A stretch of DNA of 64,000 bases from Novipirellula herctigrandis (GTDB lineage: Bacteria > Planctomycetota > Planctomycetia > Pirellulales > Pirellulaceae). The notes beneath the pieces were generated by a model, which searched no databases, had not been told where the DNA came from, and saw nothing but the letters and a program-made list of their open reading frames with translations. The stretch is from positions 5,500,283-5,564,282 of the forward strand of contig SJPJ01000001.1 of the NCBI GenBank assembly GCA_007859835.1. The letters run 5' to 3'. Below, in pieces: positions 46,274-54,900 of the stretch (its first letter is position 1; each line of letters starts with the position of its first letter). Both the position numbers and the translations under genes were made by a program.

Positions 46274-46960
46274 CTAGGGGGACGCGTCCGATGGATTGTC
46301 AGCCGACAGGCCGACACGATTCAAGAAGGATCGGTAAGTCTTTTCGATGTCTTCTTCATGGTTTGTCTTTTTGGTTTCCAACAAACGCTCCGCTGTTTCA
46401 AGTTGCTGCATCGCCTTTTCAATTCGCTGAGTCATGATCTGTACGTCAAACTCGGCTCGATTGATTTGTGCATGTACCAATCGGTCTGTTGCCTCGCGAA
46501 GTTCTTTCCGCAACGGATTGTTGTCGTTGACCTTTAATTTGGCGGTTAGTAGCGTTGCATGAGTTTGGGCTTTCAATAACTCAATCTCAATTTCGAACAA
46601 TTGTTCGCCGCGTTTTTTTGCATTTTCAAGTCGTTTTGCGGCTCGACTAAGATCTCGGATCGCGATGCGGTAGTGGTTGGGGTTGCGTGTTCGAAGTTGA
46701 TCGAGCATCCCCTTTAATTCCTGTAAATGCTCATCGACCAATTGCATGGCGACCACTTCCATCGCGACAAGTTCGGGTTTTCGCTGGACCGTTCTTGTGT
46801 TGTTTTCGTTCTGCGATTTAGTGGCTTTGCTTGTCTGTCGCTCAGCCGTTTCGCTTGCGGAGGAATCGATGCGATCTACTGCGGATGCCAATGAGCAACA
46901 GAGTAGCATGGCCGTAACGACACTCGCCTGAGTCCAAGTGTCTCGTCGATCAACCTTCAT
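46274..46960 (-). CDS. exported helical protein in the sigma operon
   Basis: A 228-residue protein whose ATG sits just after GGAGAG, inside the end of the anti-sigma-like gene. A signal peptide (ASVVTAMLLCCSLASAVD) is followed by long amphipathic helices (about residues 75-215) of charged heptads: LDQLRTRNPNHYRIAIRDLS, KRLENAKKRGEQLFEIEIEL, TQRIEKAMQQLETAERLLET. Probably a periplasmic coiled-coil or helical-bundle protein. Its place between the regulator pair and the PSCyt protein is suggestive of an envelope sensor or assembly factor (inference). No family recognised. Confidence 0.75.
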   Translation of the reverse strand: MKVDRRDTWTQASVVTAMLLCCSLASAVDRIDSSASETAERQTSKATKSQNENNTRTVQRKPELVAMEVVAMQLVDEHLQELKGMLDQLRTRNPNHYRIAIRDLSRAAKRLENAKKRGEQLFEIEIELLKAQTHATLLTAKLKVNDNNPLRKELREATDRLVHAQINRAEFDVQIMTQRIEKAMQQLETAERLLETKKTNHEEDIEKTYRSFLNRVGLSADNPSDASP

Positions 46961-47483
46961 TGTTCTCTCCTTGGGCAATTGCCTCAACCATCCACCCTAA
47001 ATCGAGTCCGTCGGTTGATGAATCGATTGGATCGGCCATGTCAAGCGAAACCGAAGTGACAGCAAACGACTCTAAATTCGCAAGTGGGTCCTCTTGCACC
47101 TCGTCGTTGGTGATCGTCGCGACCCATACTTCGGCAATTTGCAGTTGTTCGTTGCCCGTCGGTTTCGGGTTTTGCAGGGAAGTCCAATTGAAGAGAAACG
47201 TAAGTGCGAGGCTGCCCGCAAGAGTCAGTAAGACTGCAGCGACACGTCTTTGTTTGGACCAAGGGGGCGAGTCATTCGAGTGAGATGATTTGCCGTCGAT
47301 ACCCGACATCGCGACATTGCCGATCAGGTCTGCTGCGCGAGCAAGTTGGTCGGCCATGGCATCCGAATTTTCCAAACGCGACTCGAACGCTTGCTGTTGT
47401 TCATCCGAGAGTTCGTCGAACAAGTACAGCAAACATTCGTTACGCGACAACTCGTCGGTATGGAAATGTTGATCTGTGGTCAT
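46950..47483 (-). CDS. anti-sigma factor-like membrane protein
   Basis: A 177-residue protein translationally coupled to the sigma gene (ATGA). The cytoplasmic N-terminus, CLLYLFDELSDEQQQAFESRLENSDAMADQ, has the short helical pattern of anti-sigma N-terminal domains, here without the HxxxCxxC zinc motif. One membrane segment follows (about residues 82-103, AAVLLTLAGSLALTFLFNW), then an outward acidic domain. This topology and position are what is expected of a membrane-bound anti-sigma factor. Its end overlaps the next start by 11 bases. Confidence 0.8.
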   Translation of the reverse strand: MTTDQHFHTDELSRNECLLYLFDELSDEQQQAFESRLENSDAMADQLARAADLIGNVAMSGIDGKSSHSNDSPPWSKQRRVAAVLLTLAGSLALTFLFNWTSLQNPKPTGNEQLQIAEVWVATITNDEVQEDPLANLESFAVTSVSLDMADPIDSSTDGLDLGWMVEAIAQGENNEG

Positions 47484-48052
47484 GAATCTTCGTCTCGTGT
47501 TACTTTGGCGGCGAGTTGTTCAAGAGCTCGTCGCATTTGTGTCAGCGCGGTCCCAAGTGGGATTTGCAGATGGTTCGCGATTTCTTGGAAGGTCATTCCC
47601 TCGTGAATTCGCAACCGAACGACCTGCTGCCACGACGGTGGAAGCTGATCGATTGCTTGGCGTAACTTCCGTGTGGTTTCCTGGGCAACTAAGTTTTCGA
47701 GGTGGTCCGGTGTTTCGTTTGCAGCGGAGGATTCCGCGTGCTTTTCTAATATTCTTGTAGTCGTTGACTGGTCACGCCAAATGCGGGCAGCTTGGTTCGA
47801 TGCAACTCGAAACAGCCAAGCTTTTCTCGCGGCAACGGGGATGTTTTGGCCTTGTTCAACCGCCTTCAAAAAGACGACCTGCAAGCAATCCTCGGCATCC
47901 GCGTGTTGGCCAAGTCGCCGACCGAGAAAAGCACGAAGTCCCGGTTCGCTGTCCAAGAATACATCCCGCCAGTTGTTGTCTGGTTCACGACCCTCTGCGC
48001 CATCATCGGCAGCCTCGGTTTCGTTCGGATTTTTGCCTGGATCAATGGTCAT
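47480..48052 (-). CDS. ECF-family RNA polymerase sigma factor (operon head)
   Basis: A 190-residue sigma factor. Region 2: LRAFLGRRLGQHADAEDCLQ and VVFLKAVEQGQNIPVAARKA; region 4: LPPSWQQVVRLRIHEGMTFQ and EIANHLQIPLGTALTQMRRA. An acidic N-terminal extension of about 30 residues precedes region 2. Coupled by ATGA to the anti-sigma-like gene and followed leftward by envelope genes, so it probably controls that run, possibly including itself. A TTGAAA/TATCTT pair just upstream is a weak candidate promoter. Confidence 0.92.
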   Translation of the reverse strand: MTIDPGKNPNETEAADDGAEGREPDNNWRDVFLDSEPGLRAFLGRRLGQHADAEDCLQVVFLKAVEQGQNIPVAARKAWLFRVASNQAARIWRDQSTTTRILEKHAESSAANETPDHLENLVAQETTRKLRQAIDQLPPSWQQVVRLRIHEGMTFQEIANHLQIPLGTALTQMRRALEQLAAKVTRDEDS

Positions 48053-48070
48053 TTCGCTGGGATACCAGTA

Positions 48071-48100
48071 AAGATACGTAGCTATTGGAGTTTATTTCAA
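48071..48100 (-). promoter_or_regulatory. weak candidate promoter of the sigma operon
   Basis: TTGAAA and TATCTT with 18-base spacing, read leftward, about 20 bases before the sigma start codon. The -10 matches consensus at four of six positions, and the leader would be very short. Confidence 0.3.
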
Positions 48101-48282
48101 AATTCGCGTGCTTTTTTAATAGGTTTTGCACTGCGATCCTTGGCCGTATTTCTTGCTGGGGGGCTTTTTAGTCGCATGGGGTCGCATGCACGAATAGTCG
48201 CAGGGGCTGTTTGATTTATCGTGTAAATGGGGTGCGTGCCGCCGGAGGCTCTCGGCGGACGGCCGTTTCCGTGATCGTCCGA

Positions 48283-49257
48283 TTAGCGGTATCGGACTTC
48301 CAGCGGCGGGACAGGCAAACGACGAAACCGCGTTGGCAAGAAATGCTGTGATGCCAATCCAAATTGATCTCGAGCCGAAAGGGTGACGCGTTGTGAGGCC
48401 ACCAAGCCGGGATCTTCTTCGATTCGAGAGAGGAGACGGCGGTAGGTTCGCCACATCATGCTAAACATAGGCCGCCCGTCATCGTGCAGCGAATCCCAGA
48501 CATGCCAACCTGAATCGAACAACTTTTTTGCTCTTGCGATTTCGTCTTGCATTAAGCATCTCAGTCGGTCATCGCTACGGGGGTTTAGCAGGTCATCTTC
48601 ATACAAACCATGTTGTTCGTAGTGTTGGCGTGGCAAGTAGATTCGGCCACGTTTTGCATCCTCGGCAACATCGCGGAGCACATTGGTGATTTGGAAAGCC
48701 AGTCCACAATCGACGGCGGGTTCCAGCGGCAATGGCGAGTCAAATTCCCACACATGTAGGCAGGCTAAGCCGACCGCCGATGCAACGAGGTAACAATAGT
48801 GTTCAAGTTGTTCGTAGGTGTCGAACCGAGTCTTTTGTTGGTCCGCGATTACACCATCGATGATTTCGAGCAAGTAACGCGTCGGAATTTGGTATCGATT
48901 CGATGCGTCTCGAAGGCCAGGTAAAATTTGGCGTACTCGTTGGGGCAGAACCGTATTCCACTGAGACCCCTTTGCGTCGGGCAAATCGGGAAGCGTAATC
49001 TCGCCCAGAGGTGTGTCGCTGATCAAATTCAGCGCCGTTGTGTGTCGCCACCAATCGAGCCACTTCGTTCGCAGCGTCGTCGGTTCCTCACAATCGCCGA
49101 CGTCATCGGTAATGCGAGCGAACGCGTATAACGCGTACATCGCATCTCGTTTTGGGCGCGGTAGCAGCCAAAACGAGCGATAGAAATTGCTTCGGCTCCG
49201 TCGCGAAATGCGTCGTGAGTGTCGATAGCTTTCAGCAATGCACCGTTCCGAGTTCAT
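48283..49257 (-). CDS. hpnD: squalene/phytoene synthase family, HpnD-like
   Basis: A 324-residue trans-isoprenyl diphosphate synthase-fold enzyme. Two aspartate-rich motifs are present: TDDVGDCEE (D51-D55) and LRDVAEDAKRGRIYLPR, with RSFWLLPRPKRDAMYALYAF before the first. The family condenses two farnesyl or geranylgeranyl diphosphates. Its position directly after an HpnC-like gene marks it as HpnD, which makes presqualene diphosphate in hopanoid-producing bacteria; a phytoene-synthase role is less likely. Start is the ATG giving MNSERCIAESYRHSRRIS. The C-terminus ends in a Pro/Arg-rich tail. Confidence 0.85.
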   Translation of the reverse strand: MNSERCIAESYRHSRRISRRSRSNFYRSFWLLPRPKRDAMYALYAFARITDDVGDCEEPTTLRTKWLDWWRHTTALNLISDTPLGEITLPDLPDAKGSQWNTVLPQRVRQILPGLRDASNRYQIPTRYLLEIIDGVIADQQKTRFDTYEQLEHYCYLVASAVGLACLHVWEFDSPLPLEPAVDCGLAFQITNVLRDVAEDAKRGRIYLPRQHYEQHGLYEDDLLNPRSDDRLRCLMQDEIARAKKLFDSGWHVWDSLHDDGRPMFSMMWRTYRRLLSRIEEDPGLVASQRVTLSARDQFGLASQHFLPTRFRRLPVPPLEVRYR

Positions 49258-49301
49258 ACCCTGATCATACTCGCTCGCCGAGGGCCAAAGGAAGAACACG
49301 C

Positions 49302-50159
49302 TTAGCGTGAAACCAGGAGCGAACGAACCAGTAGCCGGGTTTGGGTCCATTTGCTGAGAGTCGGACGATGGCTGAGTACATCAAATTCGATTTGGCGGAT
49401 CGCCGCGATTGTCGCTCGCCCGCCTCCGACAATTAGTCGTAAATTTCGGCCAAACCATGATGGTACCGCATCGATGAGCGGTTCCCCTTCATCAAAGAAG
49501 CGTTCCGCACGCTGACATTCTGACTGAAGTAACCGTCGTAGTTCGGGAGACGTTTTGCTCTCAGAAAGGTGCGACTCTTTGACACCAAAACGGTCCATTT
49601 GATCCGTGGGTAAGTAGATTCGTCCGATCGCATAATCGCGAGCGACATCCTGCCAGAAGTTCACCAATTGAAGCGCTGTACAGATTTTGTTGGACAAGGC
49701 GATGTTGGCTTCCGAATTAGCTTCGGCCAAATCGAGCATGATTCGCCCGACCGGGTTGGCACTTCGTTCGCAGTAGTGAAGCAATTCCTCGAAATTCGCG
49801 TAGCATGTTTTATTTTGATCTTGGCGAAACGCATCGAGTAGGTCATCGAACGGCCTTTTCGGTAAATCGAAATCGCGGATCGTCGTGAATAACGCTGGGA
49901 AAAGTCCTTGTGGAGGTGCACCGGCAAAGGTTCGATCGAGACTCTGTTGGAACACCGCGAGTGACGCCAGAGCTGTTTTTCGCGACGACGATTCATCGGC
50001 TAGGTCGTCTGCGGTCCGGCAAAATGCATAGACGTTATAGGAGGATTGACGAAGCCGTCGCGGCAGCAGCACACTGGCGAAAAGGAAGTTTTCATAGTGC
50101 GATGTGGCCATTCGGCGGCACAGAGCTTCGGATTGATGGATTTCGTCAGCGGTGGGCAT
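49302..50159 (-). CDS. hpnC: squalene synthase family, HpnC-like
   Basis: A 285-residue enzyme of the same fold. SHYENFLFASVLLPRRLRQS is a hallmark of HpnC, followed by the motif RTADDLADE (D51-D55) and LVNFWQDVARDYAIGRIYLP. HpnC acts in the three-enzyme HpnCDE route that converts farnesyl diphosphate to squalene in bacteria, forming hydroxysqualene from presqualene diphosphate. Cotranscribed with hpnD, 44 bases away. The third gene, hpnE (FAD-dependent amine-oxidase type), is not in this window. Confidence 0.9.
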   Translation of the reverse strand: MPTADEIHQSEALCRRMATSHYENFLFASVLLPRRLRQSSYNVYAFCRTADDLADESSSRKTALASLAVFQQSLDRTFAGAPPQGLFPALFTTIRDFDLPKRPFDDLLDAFRQDQNKTCYANFEELLHYCERSANPVGRIMLDLAEANSEANIALSNKICTALQLVNFWQDVARDYAIGRIYLPTDQMDRFGVKESHLSESKTSPELRRLLQSECQRAERFFDEGEPLIDAVPSWFGRNLRLIVGGGRATIAAIRQIEFDVLSHRPTLSKWTQTRLLVRSLLVSR

Positions 50160-50252
50160 GGCAAACGGTATCGGTTAGCGAGTACTCTGGTTTTCGGTTC
50201 TTTGCGAGGGGCTTCCCGAATCAAGTCGTTGAGCGACAATGGGAGGGCTAGT

Positions 50253-50312
50253 CATTTTGGCTGAGCAGGCATTTTGGCTGAGCAGGCATTTTGGCTGAGC
50301 AGGCATTTTGGC
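50253..50312. repeat. 17-bp tandem repeat upstream of ispH
   Basis: Three identical copies of cattttggctgagcagg followed by the first nine bases of a fourth. They lie between the divergent hpnC and ispH genes and end about 38 bases before the ispH ATG, inside the likely promoter or leader. Confidence 0.95.
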
Positions 50313-50349
50313 GGGCTAAGCTTTGCACTAAAAAAAGAAAAACAACTCT

Positions 50350-51306
50350 ATGAAAATCATCCTAGCTGCACCGCGAGGCTTTTGCGCAGGGGTGCACATG
50401 GCGATCGATTCGCTTGATCTTACCCTACGCAAGTTCGGACCACCGGTCTATGTGTATCACGAGATCGTGCATAACAAGTACGTCGTGAACATGTTCCAAG
50501 ATAAAGGGGCGGTGTTTGTCAATCATATTGAAGAGGTCCCTGAGGGAAGTGTGCTACTGTTTTCGGCTCACGGTGTTTCACCGGAAATTCGCCAGGAAGC
50601 TCGCGATCAGAAGCTCAACGCCATTGATGCCACCTGTCCCTTGGTGACGAAAGTCCATCTCGAAGCGATCAAATACGCCAAAGCGGGCTACACGATCTTC
50701 TTGATTGGGCATGAAGGGCATGATGAGGTTATCGGAACGATGGGCGAAGCGCCCGAAGCGATTGTGCTTGTTGAAGACGAGCAGAGTGTCGATACGCTTG
50801 AAGTTCATGACGAATCCAAACTTGCCTATTTGACTCAAACCACTCTCAGCGTGGACGATGCCACTCGTATCATCACGAAACTTCGCGAACGGTTTCCGAA
50901 GATTGAAAGTCCGTCGAAGGCGGATATTTGTTACGCGACGCAAAACCGCCAAGAAGCTGTCAGGCTGCTATCGGGTCAAGCCGACGTCATCGTGGTGCTG
51001 GGTAGCCAAAACAGCAGCAACAGCCAACGGCTTCGCGAGTTAGCCGCAGAAAGGCAACAAAAACGAGCCTACTTGGTCGACGGCCCCGCCGATTTGTCGG
51101 TGGACCTATTCCAAAATGCGGAAACCGTCCTGATTACTGCTGGTGCGAGTGCCCCTGAGTCGGTCGTTCAGGAAACAATTGATTGGTTAGTGGAGAGGTT
51201 CAATGCGACGGTGGAAGTACAGCAGATTCGCGAAGAATCGGTCCTGTTTCCGTTGCCGAAGCCGTTGCGTGCCTTCGGCAAAGAGGTTGGCACCGCTTTA
51301 GACTGA
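50350..51306 (+). CDS. ispH: 4-hydroxy-3-methylbut-2-enyl diphosphate reductase
   Basis: A 318-residue IspH/LytB, last enzyme of the MEP isoprenoid pathway; it makes IPP and DMAPP from HMBPP using a [4Fe-4S] cluster. The three cluster cysteines are in PRGFCAGVHMAID (C12), DATCPLVTKVH (C96) and ADICYATQNRQ (C194). SAHGVSPE, IGHEGHDEVIGTMGE with catalytic-site residues, and GSQNSSNSQRL complete the pattern. Length is canonical. The products feed the farnesyl diphosphate used by the adjacent hpnC/hpnD genes, which are on the opposite strand. Confidence 0.96.
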   Translation: MKIILAAPRGFCAGVHMAIDSLDLTLRKFGPPVYVYHEIVHNKYVVNMFQDKGAVFVNHIEEVPEGSVLLFSAHGVSPEIRQEARDQKLNAIDATCPLVTKVHLEAIKYAKAGYTIFLIGHEGHDEVIGTMGEAPEAIVLVEDEQSVDTLEVHDESKLAYLTQTTLSVDDATRIITKLRERFPKIESPSKADICYATQNRQEAVRLLSGQADVIVVLGSQNSSNSQRLRELAAERQQKRAYLVDGPADLSVDLFQNAETVLITAGASAPESVVQETIDWLVERFNATVEVQQIREESVLFPLPKPLRAFGKEVGTALD

Positions 51307-51362
51307 TCCTCCTTTCGGCATTTTTCCCCCAAGTCATGTCTTTATAACGGAGTCCAATAGTT

Positions 51363-52103
51363 ATGCCTTCGAAAGAACAACAGCGTCAAAAGAAGCTTGC
51401 CAGAAAACGTTCGAAAGAAGTTGCAAAGCGAAAGCAGCAAGCACGCGAGAAAAGCGTGATGCAGTCGCTTGCCGGGCAGATGAAAGCCGCTAGCGGTGGT
51501 TCGTTTGACCGTTGTTACATGAGCGACGACTTGTTCGAAGCGAATAGCCGACTTGGGGCGGTATTCATCAGTCGGTTTTTGCCTGATGGTCGCGTTGCGT
51601 GTGCTCGATTCTTGGTTGATGCGTTTTGCTTAGGCGTAAAGGATATTCACGCTTTTGTCACCTACCCATCGAATTTGACTGAGTATATCGAACGTTCCGA
51701 GCAGGTTGAACCGCTCAAGCCTTGTGCGACTGCAAAGGCTAAGAAATTTGTCGAAGGATCCGTCGAGTACGCGCGGAAATTTGGCATCGAACCTCACGCG
51801 GACTACCGAAAAGTTGAGCCGATTTGGACAGGCATCGAGGCAAGTGAATGTACCGAGTCGTTCCAATATGGAGGCGATAACGGCAAGCCCCGGTATGTAA
51901 ACGGGCCGCATGATTCACCACTGTTCCAACAACGCATTCTTGAGAAGTTGCAAACGCACGCAGGCGAAGGCAACTATGACTTTGTGATGATGGCAGGCGG
52001 GAGTGACGCGTTCGGAGAAATCGAAGATGGTGGTTGGATGGACGACCCCGAACTCGATGCGGACATCGACGAAGACGTTGTCGATGGCCGTGTGATTGAG
52101 TAG
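51363..52103 (+). CDS. conserved hypothetical protein
   Basis: A 246-residue protein with a strongly basic N-terminus (about 35 residues of Lys/Arg/Gln, KKLARKRSKEVAKRKQQARE) that could bind nucleic acid. The centre has FISRFLPDGRVACARFLVDA and LGVKDIHAFVTYPSNLTEYI, and the end is very acidic (DDPELDADIDEDVVDGRV). No family I can name. It follows ispH by 56 bases on the same strand, so cotranscription is possible, and it ends 12 bases from a convergent gene. Confidence 0.7.
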   Translation: MPSKEQQRQKKLARKRSKEVAKRKQQAREKSVMQSLAGQMKAASGGSFDRCYMSDDLFEANSRLGAVFISRFLPDGRVACARFLVDAFCLGVKDIHAFVTYPSNLTEYIERSEQVEPLKPCATAKAKKFVEGSVEYARKFGIEPHADYRKVEPIWTGIEASECTESFQYGGDNGKPRYVNGPHDSPLFQQRILEKLQTHAGEGNYDFVMMAGGSDAFGEIEDGGWMDDPELDADIDEDVVDGRVIE

Positions 52104-52115
52104 TTTGCCGCTGCT

Positions 52116-53468
52116 TTATTGATCGCCTTGATTCGTTTCGTCTTCGCCATTTTCGTTGTCGATGACGGATGTGTCGATGACGGGCGTGGGGATGACGGGC
52201 GTGGCGATGGCAATTTGTTTGAATAACGCATCGGTCGTCTCGTCATGTCCTTGGATGATGATGGTTCCGGGGGCGAGTCGTTTACCTTTGCGTGGATTTT
52301 CGTTCTCTTCGCGGTCGTCTTGCCAATTGCTGACTTGCACGCCTTCAACCCACGCGGCGATTTTGGGACCGTGTGCAGCCAACACCACCGTTGCCCACTT
52401 GTCTGGTTCACCGGCGACAACTCTTGCGTCTTGGCGTCGAAAAATGCCGCCTGTGCCGCAGTCCGCTGGCGAAAGCGGCAAATCGTTTAGCATTGCGTTA
52501 CTGACTTGGCATTCATAACCCATCATCTTGTCGCCGGGGATACAACGAAAAAAGATGCCTGAGTTGATCTCGGGTTTCGGCAACTTGTACTCGGCTAACA
52601 AAACAAAGTCATCATACGATTCAGTGGTTTCGATTTGGCCACTGCCACCTTTGACTTGCATTGCTCCGTCATCGGCGACGGTGAATTCGGCGTCCATCTC
52701 GGGGTATTGTTTCCACATCGAAAGCTCTTCGTCGAGCAGCGATTTGAGTCCGAGGGGCCGCAGGCGAATATCACGAAACGCGACGCGGCCTTGGTTGTGC
52801 TGCAATCCGATTCGGCCCGCTGGCAAGCCAATCGGGTCGGTGTAATCGGTGACAATTTTGTCGTCTAGCGAGACTTGCAAGTGGTTGCCTTCCATTCGCA
52901 TGGTCATCCGTCGCCATTGGCCAAAGGTTTGCTTTGGCGCGTCGCCGGATACCTTTTCTCGCTCAACGATACTGCCGGTCGGAAACGGATGGTCGTCCCC
53001 GGCAATGTTGACTTCGTAGCATTCGAACTTCGGCTCTTCGACTTGCAGTGGGGTCCGCAAGAAAATGCCACTGTTGGATTGCTCGTCCGCATTGAATTCA
53101 AGTGTTAATTCGTAGTTTGCCCATGGAATCGAAGTGCAGACTAAGCAGATGTCGCCCTTGTCGACGGTGATCGTTTGGTCTTCGACTTTCCAATTCGCGT
53201 TTCCCGCAATTTCCCAACCGAATAGCGTGTGACCATCGAACAGTCGAATCCAACCTTCGGAGGTCTCGGTTGGGGCAAGCCGAGCGGAGAGTAATTCGTC
53301 GGCCGTTGCCTCGTAGGTTTGCGGTTCGAAAATAAGGGGCGTTTCGGACTGCGATTCGTTCGCGGGGTCTGGGGATGCTGCCTTTTTTGAACGGCATCCA
53401 AGGGTGGCGATCGATACGAAAACGAAGAGGGAAATCCAGTAGCGTGAGCGAAGCTTATTCATATCCAT
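52116..53468 (-). CDS. lipoprotein with two DUF1080 domains
   Basis: A 450-residue protein with a signal peptide ending in IATLGC, a lipobox. Two DUF1080 (3-keto-disaccharide hydrolase, LamG-like beta-sandwich) domains follow: the first from GWIRLFDGHTLFGWEIAGNA to GLQHNQGRVAFRDIRLRPL, the second from about residue 255 to WQDDREENENPRKG and a closing GTIIIQGHD. DUF1080 domains act on or bind plant- and algae-type sugars in planctomycetes. The C-terminus has short repeats (PVIPTPVIDTSVID). It overlaps the upstream sulfotransferase gene by 14 bases. Confidence 0.88.
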   Translation of the reverse strand: MDMNKLRSRYWISLFVFVSIATLGCRSKKAASPDPANESQSETPLIFEPQTYEATADELLSARLAPTETSEGWIRLFDGHTLFGWEIAGNANWKVEDQTITVDKGDICLVCTSIPWANYELTLEFNADEQSNSGIFLRTPLQVEEPKFECYEVNIAGDDHPFPTGSIVEREKVSGDAPKQTFGQWRRMTMRMEGNHLQVSLDDKIVTDYTDPIGLPAGRIGLQHNQGRVAFRDIRLRPLGLKSLLDEELSMWKQYPEMDAEFTVADDGAMQVKGGSGQIETTESYDDFVLLAEYKLPKPEINSGIFFRCIPGDKMMGYECQVSNAMLNDLPLSPADCGTGGIFRRQDARVVAGEPDKWATVVLAAHGPKIAAWVEGVQVSNWQDDREENENPRKGKRLAPGTIIIQGHDETTDALFKQIAIATPVIPTPVIDTSVIDNENGEDETNQGDQ

Positions 53469-54684
53469 AACGCTTAAAATAGGTTGCCCAACGCGAACGA
53501 ATCAATGCGTCGGCTTTGGGATCGAGTTGATGTTGGTTGGTTTGGTAGCCTTTGTGTTCCGTTTCGGTCCAATGCTGAATCAGGGGTTCAACGGATTCAA
53601 AGTCGCTTAGGTGTAGGGTTTTGTAAATCGATCGAAGCGTCTCAACAGGATCTGCAATTAGGTCTTCGTAACGAATGTCGATCAGGCGATCGGGGGAAAC
53701 CGATTGTCGCCCTTCATGAAAGGCCTCGTACATTCGTTCGAGGCAATCGATCACATACGGTTCAATCTGGTCGTGATTTGGTTTTTGCAGGCTTTGCACT
53801 TCATCGAGACTTTTCCAAAGCCGGCATGTCGAAGGGAAAAGTGCGGTGGGGTTACGTGTGATGTGAATAAACTTGGCTTGCGGAAACTCATGTGCCAATT
53901 GAGCGATGCGGCCGGTGTGAGTTGGGCTTTTAATGACCAGCGGACGACCGGTAGCGACGCTGACGTTCAACAGGAACCGCCGGAGCGTTGTGAGCCAAGT
54001 GTCGATGTCGGGTTGCGAGACCCCTTTGAAGCTTAAGTATTCCAAGTCGACGGGGCCTTCGTTGGGAAAGGCGATTCGCCGGTATGGGGATGGCATCCCC
54101 ATCGTTAGCAGTGCGAACTCATCCTCTTGGGGGCGATCCCACCCAGCGGCCATATTGTCCATCGGCCTTTTGCCCGGCAGTAACCAAGTGGCGAATCGCC
54201 GAAAAAACCATTCAGTCGCCAGGAAATGCGATGGTGCAAAGCATTGAAACGTGGATGGGCTGCTAAGGCGTTCGTCCCGAACCATCAATTCATGGAGCAG
54301 TGTCGTACCACTTCGCCAATGACCGATAATGAAAACGGGGGTGCCGTGGAGTTCGGCGTTTCGACTGCGGCGACCAAAAAACAGCTTCTGGATGCCTGAC
54401 AGAGCCGTGTTCGCGATTGTGGCAATCGAGACGACAAAAGCCAATGTCCACCGACTGGGGTGGATACGGAAACGGCCTTGGCGAAGCAATTCATACCAAG
54501 CAAATGGTCGCATTCCATGCCAAAAACGAGGCGAATAGAAGGGGTATTGGTGGTACGGGCGGTCGGTCGAGACCGCTTTGTCGCCCGGTTTCTCTCCGCG
54601 CAGCGTCCCCTTTTCGTCCCCTTTGGGACTATCGGAAGCGTCAGAAAAGGCGTCTTTCGACGAAAGTTCGGCCAAAGATCCCAA
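53455..54684 (-). CDS. sulfotransferase family protein
   Basis: A 409-residue PAPS-dependent sulfotransferase. The 5'-phosphosulfate loop is FIIGHWRSGTTLLHELM, and the 3'-phosphate site is KFIHITRNPTALFPSTCRLW; RLIDIRYEDLIADPVETLRS is the usual following helix. An N-terminal stretch of about 70 residues is polar and low in complexity, with a hydrophobic helix near residues 80-100 (WTLAFVVSIATIANTALSGI). It should move sulfate from PAPS onto a sugar, lipid or protein; the acceptor is unknown. Its stop overlaps the DUF1080 lipoprotein start, so the two may act on the same glycan (inference). Confidence 0.88.
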   Translation of the reverse strand: MGSLAELSSKDAFSDASDSPKGDEKGTLRGEKPGDKAVSTDRPYHQYPFYSPRFWHGMRPFAWYELLRQGRFRIHPSRWTLAFVVSIATIANTALSGIQKLFFGRRSRNAELHGTPVFIIGHWRSGTTLLHELMVRDERLSSPSTFQCFAPSHFLATEWFFRRFATWLLPGKRPMDNMAAGWDRPQEDEFALLTMGMPSPYRRIAFPNEGPVDLEYLSFKGVSQPDIDTWLTTLRRFLLNVSVATGRPLVIKSPTHTGRIAQLAHEFPQAKFIHITRNPTALFPSTCRLWKSLDEVQSLQKPNHDQIEPYVIDCLERMYEAFHEGRQSVSPDRLIDIRYEDLIADPVETLRSIYKTLHLSDFESVEPLIQHWTETEHKGYQTNQHQLDPKADALIRSRWATYFKRYGYE

Positions 54685-54900
54685 ACCTCAATAAAACCGC
54701 GAAAACAACGGGAACCAAACGCTAGCCAACACTGTAATTGTTTAACGGCCAACCGTGCAGTCCCAAGGTGACCGGTTTGTGTGATTCCCTAAGGCACCTC
54801 ACCTCTCCAATCACGGGGATTTGGCTACAATCTGCAAATCCGTTTCCGAGTTTCCAGCCTTGCCAATTCTCCGAATTCTCTCTTTTCCGACTGCAATACC

